From Halomonas maura (GTDB taxonomy: Bacteria; Pseudomonadota; Gammaproteobacteria; Pseudomonadales; Halomonadaceae), in NCBI RefSeq assembly GCF_030409305.1, contig NZ_JAUFPQ010000009.1, positions 332,643 through 396,642 of the forward strand: a stretch of 64,000 bases of DNA. Reading direction: 5' to 3'. The position numbers and the translations under genes were made by a program. The notes under the pieces were generated by a model that was given only the letters and a program-made list of their open reading frames with translations, ran no database searches and had not been told where the DNA came from. Positions 29,238 to 37,477 of this stretch are shown here, one piece after another; positions within the stretch are counted from its first letter, which is position 1, and each line of letters opens with the position of its first letter.

Positions 29238-30449
29238 ATGTCGGAGACCGTCATGGGGCAGGAGGTGGTGCGCGGGCTGTACGAGATGGCGCCTGCCGGG
29301 CCGCTCACGCCACGCGCCCAGGGCGCCAGCCATATCGCGGCCGGCGACGATATCGAGGCGGTGGGGTTGTGGCTCGCCGAGTACCGGGCCAGCCCCAATA
29401 CCCGGCGCGCCTATCGTCGCGAGGCCGAGCGGCTGCTGCTGTGGCTGGCGACCCAGGACCTGGGGCTCGCCGAGCTGCGCCGCGACCACCTCGACGCCTT
29501 CGAGGCCTTCCTCGGCGACCCGCAGCCCCGGGAACGCTGGGTGGGGGCGACGCGGCCGCGTCGCGACCCTCGCTGGCGTCCGTTCCGCGGCCCGCTGTCA
29601 CCCGCCAGCCGTCGCCAGAGCCTGGTCATCCTGCAGGGGCTGTTCGCCTGGCTGGCCGAGGCGGGCTGGATCGCCCACAACCCCTTCCGGCTGATGCGCG
29701 ACAAGCGGCGTCGCCTGGACAATCGCCAGTCACGGATCGAGCGCTACCTGGAACGCCCCCTGTGGGACTGGCTGTGGGGGTGGCTGACCCGCCAGCCACC
29801 GCAAGGCGCCTCGCCACGACGCCACTTCGAGTGCGCGCGCCGCCGGCTGGTGTTCGGCTTCGCCTACCTGCTGGCCCCGCGCATCTCGGAGATGGCGGCG
29901 GCCCGCATGAGCGACTTCCAGCGGCGCGAGGGGCGCTGGTGGTGGGACGTGGTGGGGAAGGGCGGCAAGGCGGCGCGCATCCCGGTACCGCCGGACATGA
30001 TGCGCCTGCTGGGCGACTGGCGAGGCCACCTCGGCCTCGTCCCCGAGCCCGGCCCGGACGAGGCGACGCCGCTGCTGCGGGGGCTGGACGGTCGCCGCGG
30101 CCTGGGCGAGAACCGGCTGTACCGGCTGATGCGCGGCGTCTTCGACGAGGCGGCAGGGGCCCTGGCGAGCGAGCTCGGCGAGGCGGCGACGCGGGAGGTG
30201 GCCCAACTGCGCCGGGCCACGCCCCACTGGCTTCGCCACACGGCCCTGACCCACCAGGCCCAGGCCGGGGTCGAGCTGCGCTACCTGGCCGAGACGGCGC
30301 GCCATTCCCGGCTCGACACCACGGCCCGCTACCTGCATGCCGAGGACGCGGAGTGGCATCGCCAGCAGTCCCGCCACGGGCTGTCGGACGGCGGCTCAGC
30401 CGAGCAAGCTGGCGAGGGGGCGGACGAGGCCGGCCCCCGGACGTTATAA
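29238..30449 (+). CDS. Tyrosine-type site-specific recombinase
   Basis: The 403-residue protein has an N-terminal SAM-like core-binding domain (EYRASPNTRRAYRREAERLLLWL near residues 52-74). The C-terminal catalytic domain has Arg in LLAPRISEMAAARM, Lys in VVGKGGKAARIPV, His-x-x-Arg in HWLRHTALT, a His in ETARHSRLDTT and the nucleophile Tyr in TARYLHAE. All active-site residues are present. No tRNA, direct att-like repeat or phage gene is near. AGGGAGAGGG precedes ATG 29238. The divergent KfrA-like gene is its probable partner. The target site is unknown. Confidence 0.93.
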   Translation: MSETVMGQEVVRGLYEMAPAGPLTPRAQGASHIAAGDDIEAVGLWLAEYRASPNTRRAYRREAERLLLWLATQDLGLAELRRDHLDAFEAFLGDPQPRERWVGATRPRRDPRWRPFRGPLSPASRRQSLVILQGLFAWLAEAGWIAHNPFRLMRDKRRRLDNRQSRIERYLERPLWDWLWGWLTRQPPQGASPRRHFECARRRLVFGFAYLLAPRISEMAAARMSDFQRREGRWWWDVVGKGGKAARIPVPPDMMRLLGDWRGHLGLVPEPGPDEATPLLRGLDGRRGLGENRLYRLMRGVFDEAAGALASELGEAATREVAQLRRATPHWLRHTALTHQAQAGVELRYLAETARHSRLDTTARYLHAEDAEWHRQQSRHGLSDGGSAEQAGEGADEAGPRTL

Positions 30450-30476
30450 TCGCGACCATCACATCGAGGAGTTCCC

Positions 30477-30908
30477 ATGAGCACAGAGACCACCGCCGAA
30501 CAGGCCCAGCAGGAACTGCTGGACGAGTTCGAGATGTTCGACAACTGGATGGATCGCTACCAGTACATCATCGACATGGGCAAGCAGCTGCCGGCCTTTC
30601 CCGACGAGTGGAAGGTCGCGGAGCTGAAGATCCAGGGCTGCCAGTCCAATGTCTGGATGCGCCACGCGCGGGAGGGCGAGCGCCTGCACTTCCAGGCGAT
30701 CTCCGATGCGGCCATCGTCTCGGGGCTGATCGCCGTGCTGATGCGCATCTACAACGACCGGCGCCCCGAGGACATCCGTGCCACCAGCCCGCACTTCCTC
30801 ACCGACCTGGGCCTCGACAAGCACCTGTCGCCGACCCGCAGCAACGGCCTGAACGCCATGCTGGAGCGGATCTACCGCGTGGCCGGGCAGGAAGCGGCCT
30901 CGGCCTGA
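30477..30908 (+). CDS. sufE: SufE-family cysteine desulfurase activator
   Basis: The 143-residue product accepts persulfide sulfur from a SufS/CsdA desulfurase and passes it to the Fe-S scaffold. The acceptor Cys55 lies in LKIQGCQSNVWM, and FDNWMDRYQYIIDMGKQLP is the family N-terminal helix. No sufS or csdA is adjacent. A TATAAT at 30445-30450 could be the -10 box of a promoter lying in the end of the recombinase gene. The last 37 nt overlap the convergent RHH gene. Confidence 0.94.
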   Translation: MSTETTAEQAQQELLDEFEMFDNWMDRYQYIIDMGKQLPAFPDEWKVAELKIQGCQSNVWMRHAREGERLHFQAISDAAIVSGLIAVLMRIYNDRRPEDIRATSPHFLTDLGLDKHLSPTRSNGLNAMLERIYRVAGQEAASA

Positions 30909-31273
30909 CGGGCCCCGGTCGCGGCGTGGCGACGCCGGTGCTCCCGGGCCAGGATGGCCTCGGCATCCAGGTCGGCGATGGGCGCATCGTGGCGCGTCGG
31001 CACCTCCCCGGCGAGCTGCAGGGCGTAGTAGCGCCCGCAGCAGACGCGCAGGAAGGAGGCGAAGTTATCGACGTCGCGCCCCGACTCGATCCATTCCCGG
31101 GACAGCCGGGTGAGCAGCTGGCTCAGCCCCAGGTCGTCGCGCCGGCCGATCTCCTCGAGCACGCCCCAGAAGAACCCCTCGAGGCGCACGCTGGTGCTCA
31201 CCCCGTCGAGGCGCATGGAGCGGGTCTGCGACTCCCACAGGGCGGGGTCGGCGCCGGTGAATAGCTTGCACAT
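30872..31273 (-). CDS. Ribbon-helix-helix (RHH_4) domain protein
   Basis: The 133-residue product begins MCKLFTGADPALWESQTRSMRLDGVSTSVRLE and contains the RHH_4 pattern (SVRLEGFFWGVLEEIGRRDDLGLSQLLTRL, residues about 29-58). This predicts a small dimeric DNA-binding protein. The C-terminal 40 residues are Arg/Ala-rich. ATG 31273 follows AAGGAG by 9 nt, better than an upstream frame extension. Targets are unknown. Its 3' end overlaps sufE on the opposite strand by 37 nt. Confidence 0.85.
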   Translation of the reverse strand: MCKLFTGADPALWESQTRSMRLDGVSTSVRLEGFFWGVLEEIGRRDDLGLSQLLTRLSREWIESGRDVDNFASFLRVCCGRYYALQLAGEVPTRHDAPIADLDAEAILAREHRRRHAATGARQAEAASCPATR

Positions 31274-31366
31274 GATCCCGATCTCCTTGGCGGCATGGTT
31301 CTGGCGCACCGCACGAGGTGCCAGGCGACAGCATGCCGCCTGGCAGGGGGATCGGCAAGCCGGGCC

Positions 31367-31951
31367 TCAGGCGTGGTCGATGCGGGTGCCGAGCCGCTCG
31401 AGGAACTGGGCGAGCCAGGCGGGATGGGCCGGCCAGGCCGGCGCGGTGACCAGGTTGCCGTCGGTCACTGCAGCGTCCACGGCGATATCGGCATAGTGGC
31501 CCCCCGCGAGTTCCACCTCGGGGCGACAGGCCGGATAGGCGGAGCAGCGGCGTCCCTCGAGCACCCGGGCGGCGGCGAGCAGCTGGGCGCCATGGCAGAC
31601 GGCCGCCACCGGCTTGTCCGCCGTGAAGAAGTGGCGCACGATCTCGATCACCCGGCCATCGAGCCGCAGATACTCCGGCGCTCGCCCGCCGGGAATCACC
31701 AGGCCATCGTAGGTGGCCGGGTCGACCTCCGCGAAGCTGGCATTCAGGGCGAAGCGATGGCCCGGTTTCTCGGTGTAGGTCTGGTCGCCCTCGAAGTCGT
31801 GGATCGCCGTGGCCACGGTATCGCCGGGGCGCTTGTCGGGGCAGACCGCATCGACGCTGTGTCCCACGGCCTGGAGGGCCTGGAAGGGGACCATGGTCTC
31901 GTAGTCCTCGGCGAAATCGCCGCAGAGCATCAGGATTCGCTTGCCGGACAT
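31367..31951 (-). CDS. DJ-1/PfpI family protein
   Basis: The 194-residue product has the class I glutamine-amidotransferase-like fold of the DJ-1/PfpI superfamily. The nucleophile elbow [10 protein letters not shown] carries the Cys, [13 protein letters not shown] provides the upstream loop, and a conserved Glu is expected early (GDFAEDYE). Members act as proteases, glyoxalases or stress chaperones; which applies here cannot be told. A Shine-Dalgarno GAGGAG precedes ATG 31951. It is a single gene next to the RHH gene, 93 bp apart. Confidence 0.9.
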   Translation of the reverse strand: MSGKRILMLCGDFAEDYETMVPFQALQAVGHSVDAVCPDKRPGDTVATAIHDFEGDQTYTEKPGHRFALNASFAEVDPATYDGLVIPGGRAPEYLRLDGRVIEIVRHFFTADKPVAAVCHGAQLLAAARVLEGRRCSAYPACRPEVELAGGHYADIAVDAAVTDGNLVTAPAWPAHPAWLAQFLERLGTRIDHA

Positions 31952-32038
31952 GGCGGTTCTCCTCTTGGCATTGCGCGGAGAGGTCAGTCTGGCACGGGCG
32001 CTCGCGGGGCGGGTGGTAGCCCGCTACTACACCCGGGG

Positions 32039-32359
32039 CTAGGTCCGTTCGCCCCGGCAGCGGAAGTGCTCGTCGAGCTCGGGGTCGTCATGGCACAGCG
32101 CCTCGCTGGGCCCGCCCGGGACGGGGTCGATTCCCCCGGGGCAGCCCGGGTGGCAGCGCAGCAGCCGACGCAGCGCCAGCCAGCCGCCACGGCCCGGGCC
32201 GTGCACCCGGATGGCCTCCATGGCGTAGTGCGAACAGCTCGGCCAGTAGCGGCAGCGCGGGCCGAGCAGCGGGCTCAGCACCAGCTGATAGCCCCGGACC
32301 AGGCCGATCAGCGCCCGGCCGAGCCAGCGCCTCGCGCCGCGGTCGTGCCGTGCCGTCAT
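32039..32359 (-). CDS. yidD: Membrane protein insertion efficiency factor YidD
   Basis: The 106-residue product has the YidD signature: [34 protein letters not shown] (residues about 17-50) and [19 protein letters not shown]. It assists YidC in membrane insertion and sits at the inner face of the membrane. It is normally encoded in the rnpA-yidC cluster. Here it lies outside that context, 4 nt downstream of hisI in a zur-hisI-yidD operon, which is unusual. Confidence 0.94.
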   Translation of the reverse strand: MTARHDRGARRWLGRALIGLVRGYQLVLSPLLGPRCRYWPSCSHYAMEAIRVHGPGRGGWLALRRLLRCHPGCPGGIDPVPGGPSEALCHDDPELDEHFRCRGERT

Positions 32360-32363
32360 GGGC

Positions 32364-32813
32364 TCAGCGCGGCGTCCCGGCGCCGTAGAGGGTGACGGGG
32401 TCGACCAGCGGGTCGCTGGTCACCCGCGCCTGGTCGCCCTCGAGGGCCACGTAGAAGCAGCTGCGTCGGCCGCTGTGGCAGGCCGGCCCCGTCTGGTCGA
32501 CCTGCAGCAGCAGGGTATCGCCATCGCAATCCAGGGCCGCGGCCCGCAGCAGCTGCTGCTGGCCGGACGACTCCCCCTTGCGCCACAACTTGCCACGCGA
32601 GCGCGACCAGTAGCAGACCCGACCGCTGCGCAGGGTCTCCTCCAGGGCCTCGCGGTTCATCCAGGCCATCATCAGCACCTCGCCGCTGTCATGCTGCTGG
32701 GCGATGGCCGGGATCAGCCCCTCGGCATTGAAGCGGATGGCGGCGAGGATCTCGGGCAGCGGCTGGCGGCTGTCACGGGCGGCGCCTTCCAGCGCCTTGA
32801 AGGTATCGGACAT
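32364..32813 (-). CDS. hisI: Phosphoribosyl-AMP cyclohydrolase
   Basis: The 149-residue enzyme catalyses the third step of histidine synthesis. It is a stand-alone HisI, not the HisIE fusion of E. coli. Motifs are [27 protein letters not shown] and the three zinc cysteines: [27 protein letters not shown] (two). The magnesium-binding DxDxD is represented by DCDGD. No other his genes are near. It follows zur by 20 nt, so supply may be tied to zinc status. Confidence 0.95.
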   Translation of the reverse strand: MSDTFKALEGAARDSRQPLPEILAAIRFNAEGLIPAIAQQHDSGEVLMMAWMNREALEETLRSGRVCYWSRSRGKLWRKGESSGQQQLLRAAALDCDGDTLLLQVDQTGPACHSGRRSCFYVALEGDQARVTSDPLVDPVTLYGAGTPR

Positions 32814-32833
32814 GCGGTCTCCGGCAATCACGG

Positions 32834-33295
32834 TCAGAGGGCCTCGGCGGCCGAGCGGCAGGTATCGCACTGGCCGAGCAGCTCGATGGTCTGGCGCTGG
32901 ACGGCGAAGCCCAGCTCCCGGGCCCGCGCGCCCAACTGCTCGTTGATGTCATCCAGGTGCAGCTCCTCGACGCGGCCGCAGTCGCGGCAGATCAGCAACT
33001 GGAAGCCGTGAGCATGCTCGGGACAGGGGCAGGCGACATAGGCGTTGAGCGACTCGATGCGGTGAACCAGGCCCTGGTCGATCAGGAACTCCAGGGCGCG
33101 ATACACCGTCGGCGGCCGTGCCGCGGCATGTTCCGTGGCCAGGCGGTCCAGCAGGTCGTAGGCCTTGAGGCCGCCGCGGGTGTCCGCGATCATCTGCAGC
33201 ACCCGCTGGCGGATGGGGGTGAAGCGCACGCCGCGGCGACGGCACTGTCGCTCGGCCTGGTGCATCAGGGCGCGGGAATCGGTCATGCTGGCCAT
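32834..33295 (-). CDS. zur: Fur-family zinc uptake regulator Zur
   Basis: The 153-residue repressor has the Fur winged helix (RFTPIRQRVLQMIAD, then KAYDLLDRLATEHAAARPPTVYRALEFLIDQGLVHRIESLNAYVAC). The structural zinc site is in LLICRDCGRVEEL and QCDTCRSA. Lack of the Fur-type HHHDH sensing motif (here CPEHAHGFQ) and the strongly Zur-like C-terminus favour Zur over Fur. Start 33295 (MASMTDS) or 33286 are both possible. It leads the zur-hisI-yidD operon; no znuABC genes lie nearby. Confidence 0.85.
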   Translation of the reverse strand: MASMTDSRALMHQAERQCRRRGVRFTPIRQRVLQMIADTRGGLKAYDLLDRLATEHAAARPPTVYRALEFLIDQGLVHRIESLNAYVACPCPEHAHGFQLLICRDCGRVEELHLDDINEQLGARARELGFAVQRQTIELLGQCDTCRSAAEAL

Positions 33296-33365
33296 GCGGG
33301 TCTTGGGATGAAGGCCACATTCTACGCGCCACGCCCCGAGGGAGCCAGCCACCGCGCCGTTGCCC

Positions 33366-33935
33366 TCAGCCGGAGGACAGGCCGGGCAGTCGCCTGGCCC
33401 CCGCCAGCCAGCCCCGCGGCCAGTCGTGAGCGGCCAGCCGGGCATCCTCGGCATGCTCTCCGTCATATGCCACCACCAGCTCCGCGAGGATATGCCGCTC
33501 GGCCTGCTTCTGGGCGAGCATGCCGAGCAGCAGTGGCTGCAGGAAGGGGGTGGCATTGACCTCCTCGAGATGCGTCGCCACCCGCACCGCGTGCTCGGCT
33601 CGGGCCTCGGCCAGCTTCAGCGCGCGGAGCGCCTGGCCGCGACCGGCGATCAGCCCGGAGGCCGCAGCTGCCTGCCTGCCAGGCGCCGTCGGGGGCACGG
33701 CACGCGAGGCTGGCGGGGCAAGCTCACGGGCGGAGCGGAGGATTTCCGTCAGGCGCCGTTCGCACTCGATGCCCAGGGTCGCCATCAGGCGGCTGATACC
33801 CCGACCGAAGGGCAGGAAGCGGAAGGCCAGGCAGCGATAGTGGCCCATCTCCTGGCATTCGTGATCGCCGGCCAGGGCCAGGAGCTCGCCGGGCAGCAGG
33901 ACGGCGGGGAATTCGCGGGGATGGGGGGGTGACAT
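33366..33935 (-). CDS. Ferritin-like helical protein, paralogue 1
   Basis: The 189-residue protein is all-helical and I cannot assign a named family with certainty. Residues 17-60 contain GELLALAGDHECQEMGHYRC (Asp24, His25, Glu26, Glu29, His32) followed by RFLPFGRGISRLM and IECERR. A second helical pair later contains AEARAEHAVRVATHL and LLGMLAQKQAERHIL. Spaced Glu/His residues suggest a ferritin-like diiron bundle. It is clearly related to the protein at 53389-54000. An FNR-like box lies about 70 bp upstream. The function is unknown; iron or redox sensing is inference. Confidence 0.7.
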   Translation of the reverse strand: MSPPHPREFPAVLLPGELLALAGDHECQEMGHYRCLAFRFLPFGRGISRLMATLGIECERRLTEILRSARELAPPASRAVPPTAPGRQAAAASGLIAGRGQALRALKLAEARAEHAVRVATHLEEVNATPFLQPLLLGMLAQKQAERHILAELVVAYDGEHAEDARLAAHDWPRGWLAGARRLPGLSSG

Positions 33936-34006
33936 GAGGCGGCCTCCCGTGGCTGCGACGTGATTATTATGGGAGGCAAGGGTAGAGGGCTGGGGAGCGG
34001 GGCACC

Positions 34007-34020
34007 TTGACCGAGGTCAG
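34007..34020. promoter_or_regulatory. FNR/Dnr-like box TTGAC-CGAG-GTCAG
   Basis: A near-palindromic TTGAC-N4-GTCAG lies 72 bp upstream of ferritin-like paralogue 1. It resembles Crp/Fnr-family sites (TTGAT-N4-ATCAA), but this is a single site found by eye. Confidence 0.4.
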
Positions 34021-34099
34021 GTTTACCCCGCGACAGCCGGATGAGGCTTCAATTTCATGCTTGGGTATGAAGAGGCTGGCGATCCACGCGGCGTTCCGC

Positions 34100-35089
34100 T
34101 CAGGCGCTGGTGACGGCCACCGGCGGAGCCTCGGTGCTGGCGAGTTCGCTGCGGCGGGCGAAGTGGCGCTGGGCGAAGGCGACCCGTTCCTCGATGCCGA
34201 TGCCCTCGGGCTGCCGCTCGATCAGGTCGAGCCGCGGACGAAGCCCCTCGCCGTTGGCCATCTGGATCGCCAGGCCGGGGCGCGCATTGAGCTCGAGCAG
34301 CATGGGGCCATGGTCACGATCCAGCACCATGTCGGTGCCCAGGTAGCCCAGCGAGGTCATCTCGTAACAGCCCGCCGCGAGCAGCAGCAGGGGCTGCCAG
34401 CCCGGGATGCACAGGCTGGCCAGCTCGTGGCCGGTGTCCGGATGGTCATGACGCGCCCGGTCGAACTGGACCCCGCGGATGGCGGTGCCGGTGGCGATGT
34501 CGATCCCCACGCCCACCGCCCCCTGGTGGAGGTTGGCCTTGCCGTCCGAGGCGGCGGTGGACAGCCGCATCATGGCCATCACCGGGTAGCCCTTGAAGAC
34601 GATGACCCGGATGTCGGGCACCCCCTCGTAGGTGTACTCGCCGAAGGTCTCGTCGAAGTTGATCAGCGACTCGATCAGCGCCACGTCCGGCGAGCCGCCC
34701 AGGGAGTACAGGCCGGACAGGATGTTGGAGGCATGCCGCTCCACGTCCTCGAGGGACAGTCGCGTGCCGCTGGGCTTGATGTAATCGCCGCCGTCGACCC
34801 GCTCGACGACCAGGATCCCCTTGCCGCCGCTGCCCTTGGCCGGCTTGATCACGAAGCCGGCGTGTCCGCTGAGCATCTCGCGGATATGCTTGACGCCGAA
34901 CTGAGTGGTCACCGTGCCGATCAGCGCCGGCGTGGTGATCGCATGCTGCTGGGCCAGCAGCTTGGTCTGCAGCTTGTCGTCGACCAGTGGGTACAGGCGC
35001 CGGTCGTTGTAGCGACCGATATAGCGGATGTTGCGGCGGTTCATGCCGATGATGCCCTTGGCCTTCAGGCGGCCGGGAGAGGTCCACAT
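34100..35089 (-). CDS. Alpha-L-glutamate ligase-like ATP-grasp protein
   Basis: The 329-residue product has a RimK-like ATP-grasp fold: GFVIKPAKGSGGKGILVVERV (ATP-binding Lys region, residues about 88-108). FGEYTYEGVPDIRVIVFKGYPVMAMMRL and GPMLLELNARPGLAIQMAN with the Mg-binding Glu-x-Asn follow. Such enzymes join amino acids to carboxyl groups of peptides or proteins. GGAGG precedes ATG 35089. It is the last gene of a three-gene operon with an inactive transglutaminase and a retropepsin-like lipoprotein, 4 nt after the former. The substrate is unknown; peptide modification at the envelope is predicted from context. Confidence 0.88.
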   Translation of the reverse strand: MWTSPGRLKAKGIIGMNRRNIRYIGRYNDRRLYPLVDDKLQTKLLAQQHAITTPALIGTVTTQFGVKHIREMLSGHAGFVIKPAKGSGGKGILVVERVDGGDYIKPSGTRLSLEDVERHASNILSGLYSLGGSPDVALIESLINFDETFGEYTYEGVPDIRVIVFKGYPVMAMMRLSTAASDGKANLHQGAVGVGIDIATGTAIRGVQFDRARHDHPDTGHELASLCIPGWQPLLLLAAGCYEMTSLGYLGTDMVLDRDHGPMLLELNARPGLAIQMANGEGLRPRLDLIERQPEGIGIEERVAFAQRHFARRSELASTEAPPVAVTSA

Positions 35090-35093
35090 GGCG

Positions 35094-36605
35094 TCAGTCC
35101 TCCGTCACCGGCTTGAAGCGGCGCAGCTCGAGCAGTCGATAGCCGGTGTAGTTGCCCAGCAGCAGGATCAACGCCATCAGGATCAGCTGTACCCCCAGGA
35201 AGTTGAAGGTGATATGCCGAATCCAGGGGTTGTTCATGGCCAGGTAGGCCAGCACCGCGGTGAGCATGCTGCCGCCGCCCTGGATCAGCACCTCCTTGGG
35301 GCCTTCCTCCTCCCAGAGGATCGACATGCGCTCGATCGTCCAGGACAGGATGATCATCGGGAAGAAGGTGATCTGCAGCCCCGCATTCAGCCCGAAGCGG
35401 TAGGACAGCACCGAGAACAGCGAGATGATGGCGATGACCGTGATGATCACCGCCGTGACTCGCGCCACCAGCAACAGGTTCAGGTAGGACAGGTAGTTGC
35501 GGATCACCAGCCCCACCGCGACGACCAGCAGGAAGCCGATCAGCCCGGTCACCAGGGTGGTCTGGATGAAGGCCAGGGCGATCAGCACCGGCATGAAGGT
35601 GCCCGAGGTCTTGATGCCCACCAGGACGCGCAGCAGGACCACCACCAGGGCGCCGATCGGCAGCAGCAGGATCGTCTGGAACAGCGCCTGTTCTTCCAGG
35701 GGCAGGCTATGGATCGAGAAGTTCAGCAGCGTGTCCGAGCCCCTGGCCAGCTGGTTGCGCACGGCCGCCGCGGCGGGCTGGTTGCGGGACAGCATGGAGA
35801 AGGTCACCCGCGAGTTGGAGCCCCCCTGGACCTCCAGTACCGACTGGCCCGAGGCCTCCCACAGCAGCAGGTTGTCCGGCCGGCCCTGGCTACCGTCGAC
35901 GGGGTTGAACAGCGCCCGCCGGTCGTCGTCATAGACCTGGATCCAGGACGTCAGGCTCTGGCGGCGGCGACCGTGATCGAGCATCAGTCCGTTGACCTCT
36001 CGGGCCGCCACGCCGGCCTGATTGAGCAACCGCACCAGCAGCGGCACGCGATCGAACTGGGTCAGCAGCAGGCGGGTGTTCTCGCTCTGGCGCTCGTCGG
36101 TGAAATCGCCGATCAGTTCCCGGGCGAAGGTGAGCGGGTCGGAGCTGCGCGACCAGGCGCGTTCGATGACCTCGCTGGCCGCGGTGTCATAGGGACGCTC
36201 CCAGACCACCGCCGGCAGGGGCTCCGGCGTCGGCCGGTCGGCATCCCGTGCCTGGGGGGCGACCAGCAACTGGGCGCTGTAGTAGAGCTGCTGGCTACCG
36301 CGCGCCTCACGGATCGACCACTGGGCGCGACGGCTGCCGTTCTCCTCGAGGAAGGTCAGCCCGTAACCCGGCGAGGCGGTATGCTCGGTGAGCACGCGAT
36401 AGCCATCCTGGGTGGAGGGCAGGGCCATCTCCACCTTGGCGGGGCCGCCGTCGGCGCGGAAGTTGACCTGGGCCTCGATCTCCCACACCTGGCGCTGTTC
36501 ACCAGGCGTCCAGGGCACTTCGAATTCGACGTGGCGATGCACGCTCATGCCGATACCGATGACGATCAGGAGGGCGACGACCAGGTAGAAGGGCAGTCGG
36601 GACAT
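35094..36605 (-). CDS. Inactive transglutaminase family protein with C-terminal membrane domain
   Basis: The 503-residue protein has an N-terminal membrane anchor (YLVVALLIVIGIGMSV) and a periplasmic transglutaminase-like domain of about 230 residues that lacks an obvious catalytic Cys. A seven-helix C-terminal membrane domain (about residues 305-490) includes TILLLPIGALVVVLLRVLVGI and VTGLIGFLLVVAVGLVI. It fits the predicted amidoligase-linked transglutaminase/7TM family. It probably binds a peptide outside the membrane and cooperates with the downstream ATP-grasp enzyme. AAGGAAG lies before ATG 36605. It is 17 nt downstream of the protease gene. Confidence 0.88.
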   Translation of the reverse strand: MSRLPFYLVVALLIVIGIGMSVHRHVEFEVPWTPGEQRQVWEIEAQVNFRADGGPAKVEMALPSTQDGYRVLTEHTASPGYGLTFLEENGSRRAQWSIREARGSQQLYYSAQLLVAPQARDADRPTPEPLPAVVWERPYDTAASEVIERAWSRSSDPLTFARELIGDFTDERQSENTRLLLTQFDRVPLLVRLLNQAGVAAREVNGLMLDHGRRRQSLTSWIQVYDDDRRALFNPVDGSQGRPDNLLLWEASGQSVLEVQGGSNSRVTFSMLSRNQPAAAAVRNQLARGSDTLLNFSIHSLPLEEQALFQTILLLPIGALVVVLLRVLVGIKTSGTFMPVLIALAFIQTTLVTGLIGFLLVVAVGLVIRNYLSYLNLLLVARVTAVIITVIAIISLFSVLSYRFGLNAGLQITFFPMIILSWTIERMSILWEEEGPKEVLIQGGGSMLTAVLAYLAMNNPWIRHITFNFLGVQLILMALILLLGNYTGYRLLELRRFKPVTED

Positions 36606-36622
36606 TACATCTTCCTTGGGGA

Positions 36623-37477
36623 TCAGGGGGAGGCGGAGCCGGAGTCCTGCTCGGCATCACCGTCGGGTGCGTTGGCGCCGTCGTCCGTTGCCGGGCCATT
36701 GTCGGGAAAGCTGGGGCGCTCGTGGACATGCTCCTGGGCCACGTCGACCACGGCGATGTCCATCAGGAAGCGACGGCCCAGCAACACGGGATAGTCGAGG
36801 GGAATGCGATCGGTCAGGGTGAACTCGACGGTCTCGCGGATCGATCCCAGGGTCATCAGCAGGCTGATGACCGGGCGTGACTGCTCGCCGTTGGCCTGGA
36901 CGACCCGCACGCGGCGTTCCACCGGGGCCTCGATCCAGTCATCGCGCACGGCGTCGACCACACCATCCTCGTCGTTCAGGCCCAGCTTGAAGCGGACCCA
37001 GTCCTCGCCGTCACGCTCGAAGGGGGTGATCTCGGCGGCAGACAGCGACGAGGTGTTGGCGCCGGAATCGATGCGCGCCTCGAGGTAGGTGCCGACGCCG
37101 GGGAGGCCGATCCATTCGGTGCGACCCAGCAGTGTCTTGTTGGCCAGGCGCTCATCGCCGGCCGGGCAGTCGGCGACCGACGGCGAGTCGGCGGCGTCGG
37201 CGCTCAGGCCCGCGACATCTCCGCTCAGGCCGCGCAGCAGGCTGCCCACTTCGCGGACATCGCTGGTCAGCCGCTGCTGCTGCTGGCGATGCTGGGCGAG
37301 CATCTCCCGGGCATCGCAGCGTGCCGACAGGGTCTCCTCGAGGCGGTCGATGCGCGCCTCGAAGGCCGGCGGGGTCAGGGGCTCGGGGGGTTCGGGGCGA
37401 TCCGCAGGCACGAGCGCACATCCCCCAAGCCACGTCAGTCCGAGAAGAGACAACATCAACGGGGGGCGTAACGGCAT
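36623..37477 (-). CDS. Retropepsin-like (RimB/Zn_protease) lipoprotein
   Basis: The 284-residue product starts with a lipoprotein signal (MPLRPPLMLSLLGLTWLGGC, lipobox LGGC). A short coiled coil (about 38-75) leads to an aspartic-protease-like domain (ATP-dependent zinc protease family): TLLGRTEWIGLPGVGTYLEARIDSGANTSSL with the Asp-Ser-Gly triad, then DYPVLLGRRFL and an acidic tail. The family often pairs with ATP-grasp ligases. ATG 37477 is chosen because it begins the signal peptide. It leads the operon and would act in the periplasm, perhaps trimming what the ligase makes. Confidence 0.88.
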   Translation of the reverse strand: MPLRPPLMLSLLGLTWLGGCALVPADRPEPPEPLTPPAFEARIDRLEETLSARCDAREMLAQHRQQQQRLTSDVREVGSLLRGLSGDVAGLSADAADSPSVADCPAGDERLANKTLLGRTEWIGLPGVGTYLEARIDSGANTSSLSAAEITPFERDGEDWVRFKLGLNDEDGVVDAVRDDWIEAPVERRVRVVQANGEQSRPVISLLMTLGSIRETVEFTLTDRIPLDYPVLLGRRFLMDIAVVDVAQEHVHERPSFPDNGPATDDGANAPDGDAEQDSGSASP

